A DNA stretch of 8,636 nt from a bacterium (GCA_022600215.1 JAHZKV010000084.1:1-8636); one strand, 5' to 3'. Positions 1-6,511 are shown, numbered from the stretch's first letter. Notes: generated by a model not told the origin, from the letters alone. Numbers and translations: made by a program.

Positions 1-1
1 G

Positions 2-619
2 CAAAGTAAAGAACGATACTATCTATCTAGAAAAAGCGCCATCACCGCCAGTGTTATCGAAGAAGGTACAGCAAAATTTACCAGCCATAGTATCATTCCA
101 CCTTTCTCTGCAAGGAGAGCCTCTTTACATCTTGATAAAGGCTCCATGCTCATTCAAAATAAAAAGAAGTTCAACTTAATAGGAACCTTAGCCCTAGGAA
201 CGCTAGAATGTAATAAAAACCATCTTCTTTCCACTACCATAAAGCTTTTAAAGCTTCAGCCGCAGGCAACTATTCCTGTTACTTGTGGAAACATCCATTT
301 TATTATTCAAGATGGGATTGGCTCCTTTCGAAAAACTGCTTTTGTCATTGATAAAGAATTTCTTGTTATGTCCAAAGGGACAGCAAACTTTGTAAATGAA
401 ACGCTTAACATTGATATTGGTTTGATGGCAGACTCTATTGAACGTGCTTTTGGGGTTAGCTTTTTACCTCAAGGATATATGATACCATTCAAAGTGGATG
501 GCACCTTTGCAAACCCAAAATTCCATACAAAAAAAGCCATTGCAAACATCGCTACTATCTTACTCTTGAAACAAGTTGCTCCAAATATGCGTAAACTTCC
601 CGCTGCAGGGAGTTTTTAG
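2..619 (+). CDS. C-terminal part of an AsmA-like envelope protein (5' end outside window)
   Basis: The frame is open from the first bases of the window to TAG at 617-619, giving at least 205 residues. An internal ATG at 146 is not a convincing start: the frame continues upstream without a stop and no ribosome binding site precedes it. What is visible looks rich in beta strands, with alternating polar and hydrophobic residues and no membrane segment or catalytic motif. The last 70 residues contain a segment reading roughly IPFKVDGTFANPKF followed by a short hydrophobic helix. This resembles the end of AsmA/TamB-family proteins, where a final 'IPxxVxGTxxxPxx' strand is common; those proteins sit in the inner membrane, reach into the periplasm and take part in lipid transport or outer-membrane homeostasis. 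I infer a member of that broad group from this tail alone. It could equally be a lineage-specific envelope protein of unknown function. The aldolase gene follows 60 nt later on the same strand. Confidence 0.55.
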   Translation, partial: QSKERYYLSRKSAITASVIEEGTAKFTSHSIIPPFSARRASLHLDKGSMLIQNKKKFNLIGTLALGTLECNKNHLLSTTIKLLKLQPQATIPVTCGNIHFIIQDGIGSFRKTAFVIDKEFLVMSKGTANFVNETLNIDIGLMADSIERAFGVSFLPQGYMIPFKVDGTFANPKFHTKKAIANIATILLLKQVAPNMRKLPAAGSF

Positions 620-648
620 TTGCCTAAGCAGCCCCATTTTGATACAAT
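620..648 (+). promoter_or_regulatory. Candidate sigma-70-type promoter for the aldolase gene
   Basis: TTGCCT at 620-625 (4 of 6 matches to TTGACA) and TACAAT at 643-648 (5 of 6 matches to TATAAT) are separated by exactly 17 bp. The predicted transcription start is near 655, leaving a leader of about 25 nt that includes the AGAAGGG ribosome binding site at 664-670. The -35 box begins directly after the stop codon of the upstream gene. It was found by eye and not tested. Confidence 0.5.
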
Positions 649-679
649 CATTTTCTTTTAATCAGAAGGGCTAAAGAGT

Positions 680-1738
680 ATGTTAACACAAGAATTAGAA
701 GTACTATTAGGAAAGAAACTAGAAAACTTACTAGATCTACGAAATTGTAAAATTTCTAAAGAGATGCTCTCTCTTCCTGGTCCTGACTTTGTAGACAAAG
801 TGTTTGCTCATTCCTCTAGAAGCATCAAAGTATTGCAAAATCTTCAATCCATTTACAACCACGGAAGACTGGCAGGAACTGGATATTTATCCATCTTACC
901 AGTGGATCAAGGTATCGAACACACCGCAGGAGCTTCCTTTGCTCCAAATCCTATGTACTTTGATCCGGAAAATATTATTAAACTTGCTATAGAGGGAGGC
1001 TGTAATGCTGTTGCTACCACCTTTGGAAATCTGGGAATTGTAGCAAGAAAATATGCTCATAAAATTCCTTTTCTTTGTAAGATCAATCATAATGAATTAC
1101 TCACCTACCCAAATACCTTCGATCAAATTCTCTTTGGAAAAATAGAGCAAGCTGCAGACCTTGGAGCCCGTGCTGTAGGTGCTACCATCTACTTTGGCTC
1201 AAAAGAGAGTGATCGGCAAATTGTAGAAATTGCCAAAGCATTTGAACATGCACATCGCCTAGGAATGGTCACCGTATTGTGGTGTTACTTAAGAAATCCA
1301 GGATTTAAAACCGATACACAGGACTACCACACAGCTGCTGACTTAACAGGACAAGCTAATCACCTTGGATGTACGCTTGGTGCCGATATCGTAAAACAAA
1401 AACTTCCTACTTGCAACGGCGGCTTTAGAGATCTTAAATTTGGAAAAACTACCGACACCGTCTACTCAGAACTTTGCTCTGACCACCCAGTAGATCTAGC
1501 TCGCTACCAAGTTCTTAATTGCTCAGCAGGGCGCATCCCTCTAATTAACTCCGGAGGAGCTTCTGGAGATAACGATATGAGCGATGCAGCAGAAACGGCC
1601 ATTATCAACAAACTCGCTGGTGGTTCAGGTCTTATTTCTGGAAGAAAAGCATTCCAAAAACCGATAAAGGAAGGGATAAAACTTCTTCACCTTATCCAAG
1701 ACGTGTACTTAAATAGTGATATTACGCCTACGAACTAG
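680..1738 (+). CDS. fbaB: Class I fructose-bisphosphate aldolase, DhnA/FbaB type
   Basis: This 352-residue cytoplasmic enzyme should cleave fructose 1,6-bisphosphate to dihydroxyacetone phosphate and glyceraldehyde 3-phosphate, and run in reverse in gluconeogenesis. Length and sequence match E. coli FbaB (about 350 residues) through the C-terminal half. The segment GADIVKQK (234-241) fits beta strand 6 of the DeoC/LacD/FbaB barrel, and Lys239 aligns with the Schiff-base lysine of deoxyribose-phosphate aldolase (GADFIK). LINSGGASG (288-296) and SGLISGRKAFQK (316-327) fit the phosphate-binding loops. An N-terminal LPVDQGIEH (73-81) carries the Asp conserved in the family. The start at 680 is supported by AGAAGGG at 664-670, 9 nt upstream. 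Chlamydiae are known to use this archaeal-type class I enzyme (called dhnA) instead of the usual class II aldolase. It looks intact. The gene ends inside the stop codon of the convergent Nudix gene. Confidence 0.95.
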   Translation: MLTQELEVLLGKKLENLLDLRNCKISKEMLSLPGPDFVDKVFAHSSRSIKVLQNLQSIYNHGRLAGTGYLSILPVDQGIEHTAGASFAPNPMYFDPENIIKLAIEGGCNAVATTFGNLGIVARKYAHKIPFLCKINHNELLTYPNTFDQILFGKIEQAADLGARAVGATIYFGSKESDRQIVEIAKAFEHAHRLGMVTVLWCYLRNPGFKTDTQDYHTAADLTGQANHLGCTLGADIVKQKLPTCNGGFRDLKFGKTTDTVYSELCSDHPVDLARYQVLNCSAGRIPLINSGGASGDNDMSDAAETAIINKLAGGSGLISGRKAFQKPIKEGIKLLHLIQDVYLNSDITPTN

Positions 1739-2229
1739 GATGTAGGGTATAGCGAAAAGGAAATCATTTTTTCGCTATGGTGTGGAGAATAACCATGGAA
1801 AGGCTCTTTAGTATCCCCAAAAACGTGTGGTAAGAAATATTCATCACTCTCCCACAGTGGCAAATCATAGATTTTTTCTATCTCAATCCACTCTAAATCC
1901 CCTTCTGGGCAAGTCTTTTTAGGAGTTCCTGAATACTCTTCGATCAGAAAAATAAAGCCCAGCCAATCTTCGCTATTTTTTCCAAAGCCTGTCCAATTCA
2001 TTGTTCCTTTGAGCGTCATCTTCTCTGGAACGATACCTGCTTCTTCATAAATCTCTCGAGCCATCGCAGTAGCAATATCTTCATCCTCATGCATCTTCCC
2101 ACCAAGGCCATTATATTTTCCAATATGATCATCATCTTTTCGTTTATTACGATGCATCATCAACACCTTCTTCTTATCCTTAGACAAGACGTAGCCAAGT
2201 GTTCCAACTATTGGTCGATATTTACCCAT
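1735..2229 (-). CDS. MutT/MTH1-like Nudix hydrolase (probable 8-oxo-dGTP diphosphatase)
   Basis: This 164-residue soluble protein has a complete Nudix box: G44-x5-E50-x7-R58-E59-I60-x-E62-E63-x-G65-I66. The metal-binding glutamates are all present, so Mg-dependent cleavage of a nucleoside-diphosphate-X substrate is expected. Beyond the box it resembles human MTH1. KYNGLGGK (38-45) matches the MTH1 segment with the base-contacting Asn (here N40), LWESDEYF (125-132) matches the Trp-Pro-Asp-Asp segment (W126 and D129 kept, the first Asp replaced by S128), and EPFHGY (142-147) matches the MTH1 KKFHGY. Sanitising oxidised purine nucleotides is therefore the likeliest role, but Nudix specificity is hard to predict and another nucleotide is possible. 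The ATG at 2229 is the only good start: an in-frame TAG lies 9 nt upstream, separated from the ATG by three codons. No clear ribosome binding site is adjacent. It converges with the aldolase gene and diverges from oppA. Confidence 0.9.
   Translation of the reverse strand: MGKYRPIVGTLGYVLSKDKKKVLMMHRNKRKDDDHIGKYNGLGGKMHEDEDIATAMAREIYEEAGIVPEKMTLKGTMNWTGFGKNSEDWLGFIFLIEEYSGTPKKTCPEGDLEWIEIEKIYDLPLWESDEYFLPHVFGDTKEPFHGYSPHHSEKMISFSLYPTS
1749..1778. terminator. Symmetric hairpin at the convergent gene junction (possible bidirectional 3' end)
   Basis: ATAGCGAAAA at 1749-1758 and TTTTCGCTAT at 1769-1778 form a perfect 10-bp stem with a 10-nt loop, beginning 10 nt after the aldolase stop codon and lying inside the last codons of the Nudix gene (residues about 151-161). 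The stem has only three G-C pairs and no T-run follows on either strand, so it is not a classical intrinsic terminator. It could still slow polymerase or protect the 3' end of the aldolase mRNA. The same fold is possible in the Nudix transcript. Confidence 0.35.
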
Positions 2230-2276
2230 AAAAACAGTCTAATCCATTTTTAAAATTAATTCAGTAAAAATCCTGT

Positions 2277-2285
2277 ACCTCCTTA
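2277..2285 (-). other. Orphan strong Shine-Dalgarno-like sequence
   Basis: The minus strand reads TAAGGAGGT here, a full complement of the 16S rRNA 3' end. It lies about 47 nt upstream of the Nudix ATG (2229), too far to serve it. The nearest minus-strand ATG (2247) is 29 nt away and opens only a two-codon frame (ATG GAT TAG) in the Nudix frame. No GTG or TTG is suitably placed. Its role is unknown, and chance or a remnant is possible. Confidence 0.3.
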
Positions 2286-2358
2286 TCGAAAACATGCCTG
2301 CACAATAAAAACTCTGTAAAAGCATGATCCTAAGATGCTTGGTTTCACAACACGAATA

Positions 2359-2396
2359 ATGATTATATTCTATACTTTTCAATAAATTATAATCAT
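2359..2396 (+). promoter_or_regulatory. Inverted repeat containing a TATAAT box upstream of oppA
   Basis: ATGATTATA (2359-2367) and TATAATCAT (2388-2396) are perfect 9-bp inverted arms separated by 20 nt. The right arm contains a perfect -10 hexamer, TATAAT at 2388-2393, which would start transcription near 2400, about 12 nt before the oppA ATG. No convincing -35 box sits 17 bp upstream, which would suit a promoter needing an activator. Other -10-like hexamers (TATATT at 2364, TATACT at 2371) lie between or within the arms. The arms could be an operator for a dimeric regulator, or a chance product of the AT-rich sequence. Confidence 0.4.
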
Positions 2397-2411
2397 AGTA
2401 AACTTTTTTTC

Positions 2412-4034
2412 ATGCTAACGACTCCATTGAAAACATATGCATATTTCTTCTTTTTCCTATTAATAGCCAGCAGTTGTATTAAAAAAAATACTATGAAATC
2501 AAAACAGCACATTGCTATTAACATTGCATCTGATTACAACACTCTAGACCCAAGAAAAGCTAGATCTTTAAATGATTATAATTTAATCAAATGCTTCAAT
2601 GAGGGCCTCTTTCGACACGATACTAATGGTGTTTCAAAAGCTATAACTAGTAGCTATTTTATCTCCACTGATCAGCGATATTATGTAATAAAATTGAAAA
2701 AAACTAACTGGTCTAATAAGGACCCACTGACGGCTCATGATTTTATTTACGCCTGGAAATCTGCCTTACAAAAAGATTTTCAAGCTCCCTTTGCCTACTA
2801 CCTATATTACATTAAAAATGGAAAAGAAATAAAAGAGGGTACCCTCCCATCTTCAGCGCTATGTGCTTCTGCACTTGATGATTATACCATAGAAATAGAA
2901 CTTACTAAACCCACTCCCTTCTTCTTAGAATTACTTTCCCTACCTATTTTCCTTCCTGTTCATAGGCAAATAGACAAACACTTTCCAAACTGGCACTATT
3001 CTTCCTCACATTACGTTTGTAATGGACCTTTTTATCCTAAGACGGTAAAAAAGAATGATCAATTTTACCCAAGGCCAATATACCCAAAATCCCTTCGAAA
3101 AACAGAATATATCACTGCTATAAAAAACCCTCATTATTGGGATTTTGATAACGTACCTCTTTCTTCTATACATATGGTTCTGCTAAACGAGGATGCAGCT
3201 ATCAACTTATTCCAAAATAAAAAATTACACTTTATTGGAGGGCCCTTCTCGAATTTATCTAAAAAAGCTCAACATAGTCCTACATCTAACACTTTTCCAA
3301 TACTTGCAACCTCATGGTTACGACTCAATGTAAATTCCTTTCCACTAAACAATATCAATGTGCGAAAAGCTTTAGGATATACCATCCGGCGGCAATATAT
3401 TTCTGATAAATTCTTTATGGGACATCTAGAGCTAGCAACCAGCATTATTCCATCCAACTTAACACCAACCAAAAAAGCAGACTTTGTCGACCAAGACTTT
3501 AATAAAGCAAAGGTATATTTAAACATGGCTTTTAAGGAACTCAAACAAATAAGACCACTCAGGCTTTTATTTGTAAATACTCAATTAAACAACAATGTCG
3601 CTAACATCCTAAAAGATACCTGGAAAAATGTTTTAAATATTACTATTGTCTTAGAGCCTCTAGAAAAAAAAGTCTTTTTTCAAAAATTGCAAAATGGGGA
3701 CTATGATATTGCTTACAGCCGTAAAATTGCCGATTTTAAAGACCCTATTGACTTTCTAGAAGCCTTTAAAACAAAAGACTCTGGACTAAATAGTACTGGA
3801 TGGGAAAATACGGCCTATCAAGCAGCAATAGACGCATCCTATTTTGCCTCTTCTTCAAAAAAACGGATGGAAATATGTTCTGAGGCAGAAAAAATTCTAT
3901 TAAATGAAATGCCTGTTATTCCTATGCACCATCTAAAAATGAGCTATTTAATAGATAAGGACCTCAAAGGACTTATCTTTTCAGAGGTTGGTATCGTAGA
4001 CTTTAAATATGCCTATCTGGCAGAGACCCCTTGA
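2412..4034 (+). CDS. oppA: Oligopeptide ABC transporter substrate-binding lipoprotein OppA
   Basis: This 540-residue protein belongs to the family 5 extracellular solute-binding proteins, which capture peptides and pass them to OppBC; C. trachomatis Opp is also reported to recover peptidoglycan-derived peptides. The N-terminus is a lipoprotein-type signal: Lys7, a hydrophobic stretch at 9-19, then ASSC with Cys22 as the likely lipidated residue. The -3 position is Ala rather than Leu, a weaker lipobox. Family landmarks follow in order: an AINIASDYNTLDPRKA-like start (35-50), WSNKDPLTAHDF (100-111), KNPHYW (238-243), PLNNINVRKALGY (311-323) and a closing GIVDFKYA (527-534). The pattern is close to chlamydial OppA as I remember it, with a modest insertion around 211-232. 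No Shine-Dalgarno sequence precedes the ATG at 2412, only a T-run. G+C is about 30-37% in three rows I counted, lower than the flanking genes. Its 3' end overlaps the next gene by 26 nt. Confidence 0.93.
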   Translation: MLTTPLKTYAYFFFFLLIASSCIKKNTMKSKQHIAINIASDYNTLDPRKARSLNDYNLIKCFNEGLFRHDTNGVSKAITSSYFISTDQRYYVIKLKKTNWSNKDPLTAHDFIYAWKSALQKDFQAPFAYYLYYIKNGKEIKEGTLPSSALCASALDDYTIEIELTKPTPFFLELLSLPIFLPVHRQIDKHFPNWHYSSSHYVCNGPFYPKTVKKNDQFYPRPIYPKSLRKTEYITAIKNPHYWDFDNVPLSSIHMVLLNEDAAINLFQNKKLHFIGGPFSNLSKKAQHSPTSNTFPILATSWLRLNVNSFPLNNINVRKALGYTIRRQYISDKFFMGHLELATSIIPSNLTPTKKADFVDQDFNKAKVYLNMAFKELKQIRPLRLLFVNTQLNNNVANILKDTWKNVLNITIVLEPLEKKVFFQKLQNGDYDIAYSRKIADFKDPIDFLEAFKTKDSGLNSTGWENTAYQAAIDASYFASSSKKRMEICSEAEKILLNEMPVIPMHHLKMSYLIDKDLKGLIFSEVGIVDFKYAYLAETP

Positions 4035-6468
4035 AAATAAAGCCTATTGGCTCTTTAATAGGGTTATGTACCTTCTACTTACAGCACTCCCTTTTGCTTT
4101 TGTCTCCCTCTTCTTGCGGCAAAAGCCGTCTCTCCTTTTTAGAAGCGCCTTAGCCAGTTTTTCTGTTCCCGCTCTTTTTATCTTTCCAGGTGCTCAATAC
4201 CTTTTTTCTCCCCTCTTCCTTCTCTCCCTTGCCAATACCATTCATCTGCGCACCTTTGATAGACCGCTACCTTTTAAAAGCCTAAAAATGATTCGCCATT
4301 TTTCTTCGTTAAAAAGCTCTATTGATAAGCAAATCCCGCTCTTTTATATTCCTGTTTTTATCATAGGCTCTATCTTCTATACCATTTTTCTTGAACCTCT
4401 ACCACTTTATTGCCTTCTTTTCCTCCCACTCCTTATTTTTTGTCCCAAAAAACTTCTCCCCTATCCTTTTTTCCTTCTCCTTTCTATTTTTTCTAGAAAA
4501 AGACAAGCCAGGGAAGGTGAAATTCCCCTTTCAGAGAATGAAATTGTATATAAAACAAACAAAGAGTTCCCTCTAGAAAAATATTGCAGTGGCTTTTATG
4601 GCAAAAGACTTTTTGATCTCCCAAAAGGAGATAAACCACATATAGTTTTTCTCTATCTAGAATCTTTTCGAGCAAAAGAAGTGGGCAAATGCACACCATG
4701 TTTTGACAAACTCCAAGAAGAAGGTATCTATTTCCCCAATTTTTATGCAAACGCCACCCAAACATTTAAGGCTATGTTTGCAACGCTTTTTGGACTCCCT
4801 CCTTGCTTTGGTCCAGATTTCACTGAAAGCTCTTCTTCTGTTCTCTCTCTTCCTCTACGAGGACTTCCAAACTTTTTTCATGAGCATGGCTACAAAAACA
4901 TCTTTATGAAGGCTGGGAGCATGCATTTTGAAAGGCAAGGTGATTTTCTACGCAATCATCATTTTGACGAGCTTTATGACGAGAAGGATGTAAAAGCAAA
5001 TATCAAAGGTGCCTATGGGACAAGCTGGGGCGTACATGATGAATTCTTATACACCTTTCTTACAAAGACTATTGAGCAAGCCAGGGAACCTCTTTTTCTT
5101 TCCGCTGCCTCTGTCACCAATCATCATCCCTTTTTACTTCCTACAAGCTTCACCCCCAAATATGGAAAAACCCCTTTTGAAAAAACACTTGAATATACAG
5201 ACTACGCATTAGGCAAGGCAATAGAGCAGCTTTCCTCTTTAAAGACTCCGATGCATATATATATTATGGGAGATCATGGGTATCCTGATGAGCATAGTGG
5301 AAGACCTGGACTTTCCCCCTCCCTTGATCCACCTGTTACCAAGATCCCACTTCTTATCTACCCTCTCCATTGTGGGAAAGTTACTCCCAAAAAAATCCCT
5401 TCTATCTCTTCTCAAATGGATATCTTACCAACTCTTTTAGATATTTATGGCTTTAGTGGTCTACATAGCAGCCTTGGATCCTCCCTCCTTCGAGAGCGAA
5501 AGCATCCTCATGCACTCTTACTCAATGAAGCTATCACCCCTATCTCAGGAAGAGTCACTGCAAAAGACTACCAGACAAGGGAGGGATACTTCCCTCTTTA
5601 TCACACCCTCAACTCTCTTTACCAAAGGAAAAAGATTTCCTCTTCCAAAGAATCACTAAAAACTCTCTCTTTTGAAAATATCTCTATTCCTCCCAAAGAT
5701 GTCCAAGTTATCCTCGATGCAAACCCAGATCTTGAGACTCTTAACTTTACGAACTCACCATTGATCTTCACTTTAGATTTTGTTTTCCCAAAAAGACTTG
5801 AAGAGATCATTGTTACTAACAATATGTTATTACAAGATGCAGATATCTTACTTCTCCCAGCAACGATCAGAAAAATTTCTATCCTTGGTTGTAGCTCCCT
5901 AACTGATAATGCCCTTTTATACCTTGCAAAACTTCCCATTGAAGAGATCTCTCTTTCTTGCAGCCTCTTTTCTCAGCAGGCTCTTACTACTTTTTTCCAC
6001 AAGGTCTCTTTAAAAAAATTGCACCTTCAAGATAGCCATCTATATTCTGAAGCTTTTCTCTTTTCCCTTCATGGCCATCCGCTAGAAGAGATCACGATGG
6101 AAAAAGCTCTCTCTTGTACCGATGAATTTATTGCAGGGATTGCCTCTCCAGCCTTAAAAATATTTATGCATGATAATTGCGATAGATTGACTGATTCCTC
6201 TCTCGAGCGTTTAAAAACCACCTCTATGGAGGTCCTTCATATAGAAGGTGGAAAAAATATTACCGACAAAGGCATATTTCATCTTAGCTCCCTTCGTCTG
6301 CATACTTTCTATGTAAGTCAGTCAGAACACCTCACTGAAAAGGGGGCAAACTCCCTCAATACTCCTTTTATGCAAAATCTTTTTTGTATTGATTGTAAAA
6401 AACTTCCTTTAACTTACCAAGACAATCCTGGAAAGCAACTCTACTTCCTAAAAGGTGATTCTGTATAG
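4009..6468 (+). CDS. Membrane-anchored LtaS/OpgB-type sulfatase-fold enzyme fused to leucine-rich repeats
   Basis: This 819-residue protein has three parts. Residues 1-165 hold about five hydrophobic membrane segments (near 20-37, 48-78, 110-127, 130-145, 150-162), as in lipoteichoic acid synthase. Residues 209-505 form an alkaline-phosphatase/sulfatase-fold domain with every expected active-site element: metal ligand E218 in LYLESF, probable nucleophile T252 in NATQTFKA, H372 in NHHPF, and D422/H423 in GDHG. SWGVHDE (339-345) is also typical of the LtaS group. Residues 550-811 are about eleven leucine-rich repeats. By LtaS topology, the catalytic and repeat domains face the periplasm. Relatives transfer phosphoglycerol from phosphatidylglycerol onto glycans or polymers, or cleave sulfate or phosphate esters; the substrate here cannot be told. 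The start at 4009 is the first ATG in frame; Met20 (4066), 31 nt past the oppA stop, is an alternative, and neither has a good ribosome binding site. The position between oppA and oppB is not part of the usual opp order. Confidence 0.85.
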   Translation: MPIWQRPLENKAYWLFNRVMYLLLTALPFAFVSLFLRQKPSLLFRSALASFSVPALFIFPGAQYLFSPLFLLSLANTIHLRTFDRPLPFKSLKMIRHFSSLKSSIDKQIPLFYIPVFIIGSIFYTIFLEPLPLYCLLFLPLLIFCPKKLLPYPFFLLLSIFSRKRQAREGEIPLSENEIVYKTNKEFPLEKYCSGFYGKRLFDLPKGDKPHIVFLYLESFRAKEVGKCTPCFDKLQEEGIYFPNFYANATQTFKAMFATLFGLPPCFGPDFTESSSSVLSLPLRGLPNFFHEHGYKNIFMKAGSMHFERQGDFLRNHHFDELYDEKDVKANIKGAYGTSWGVHDEFLYTFLTKTIEQAREPLFLSAASVTNHHPFLLPTSFTPKYGKTPFEKTLEYTDYALGKAIEQLSSLKTPMHIYIMGDHGYPDEHSGRPGLSPSLDPPVTKIPLLIYPLHCGKVTPKKIPSISSQMDILPTLLDIYGFSGLHSSLGSSLLRERKHPHALLLNEAITPISGRVTAKDYQTREGYFPLYHTLNSLYQRKKISSSKESLKTLSFENISIPPKDVQVILDANPDLETLNFTNSPLIFTLDFVFPKRLEEIIVTNNMLLQDADILLLPATIRKISILGCSSLTDNALLYLAKLPIEEISLSCSLFSQQALTTFFHKVSLKKLHLQDSHLYSEAFLFSLHGHPLEEITMEKALSCTDEFIAGIASPALKIFMHDNCDRLTDSSLERLKTTSMEVLHIEGGKNITDKGIFHLSSLRLHTFYVSQSEHLTEKGANSLNTPFMQNLFCIDCKKLPLTYQDNPGKQLYFLKGDSV
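5656..6441 (+). repeat. Eleven tandem leucine-rich repeats in the sulfatase-family protein
   Basis: The pattern (L/I/M)-x-x-(L/I/F)-x-(L/I/V/F) recurs with its first hydrophobic residue at positions 550, 575, 597, 620, 644, 668, 692, 716, 740, 764 and 788. Spacing is exactly 24 residues from 620 onward and 22-25 before. Several units carry LTD or ITD plus a hydrophobic helix after the strand (SLTDNALLYL, RLTDSSLERL, NITDKGIFHL), as in the AMN1/F-box-like cysteine-containing LRR class. The nucleotide repeats have diverged, so this is an old protein-level array rather than a recent DNA duplication. It should form a curved binding surface, but its ligand is unknown. Confidence 0.85.
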
Positions 6469-6482
6469 TTCTTGTTTCTTTT

Positions 6483-6511
6483 TTGACAGATAACAACAAG
6501 CACCTTATACT
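6483..6511 (+). promoter_or_regulatory. Near-consensus promoter directly upstream of oppB
   Basis: A perfect TTGACA (6483-6488), a 17-bp spacer and TATACT (6506-6511, 5 of 6 matches to TATAAT) lie in the 51-nt gap between the sulfatase stop and oppB. The expected start, 6-8 nt after the -10 box, falls at about 6517-6519, immediately before the oppB ATG at 6520. The resulting mRNA would have a leader of 1-3 nt. A short inverted pair, CTTGTT (6471-6476) and AACAAG (6495-6500), flanks the -35 box and is probably incidental. Confidence 0.6.

Noticed and set aside
2320..2340. AAGCAT/ATGCTT hairpin in the Nudix-oppA intergenic region
   Set aside because: Only six base pairs, mostly A-T, with a 9-nt loop and no T-run directly after it on the plus strand; too weak to call a terminator or attenuator.
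3269..3544. 91-codon open frame on the minus strand inside oppA
   Set aside because: It is antisense to conserved OppA segments such as PLNNINVRKA. The translation resembles no family and is explained as a frame shadow.
4080..4500. Long pyrimidine-rich stretch on the plus strand
   Set aside because: It is explained by Leu, Phe, Ser and Pro codons in the five membrane segments; no separate DNA-level repeat was seen.
4493..4765. 90-codon open frame on the minus strand at the start of the sulfatase domain
   Set aside because: It is antisense to the active-site region of a convincing enzyme and has no ribosome binding site or family pattern.
5619..5939. 106-codon open frame on the minus strand inside the sulfatase/LRR gene
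   Set aside because: It lies wholly antisense to a strongly supported domain, has no ribosome binding site and shows no recognisable protein pattern.
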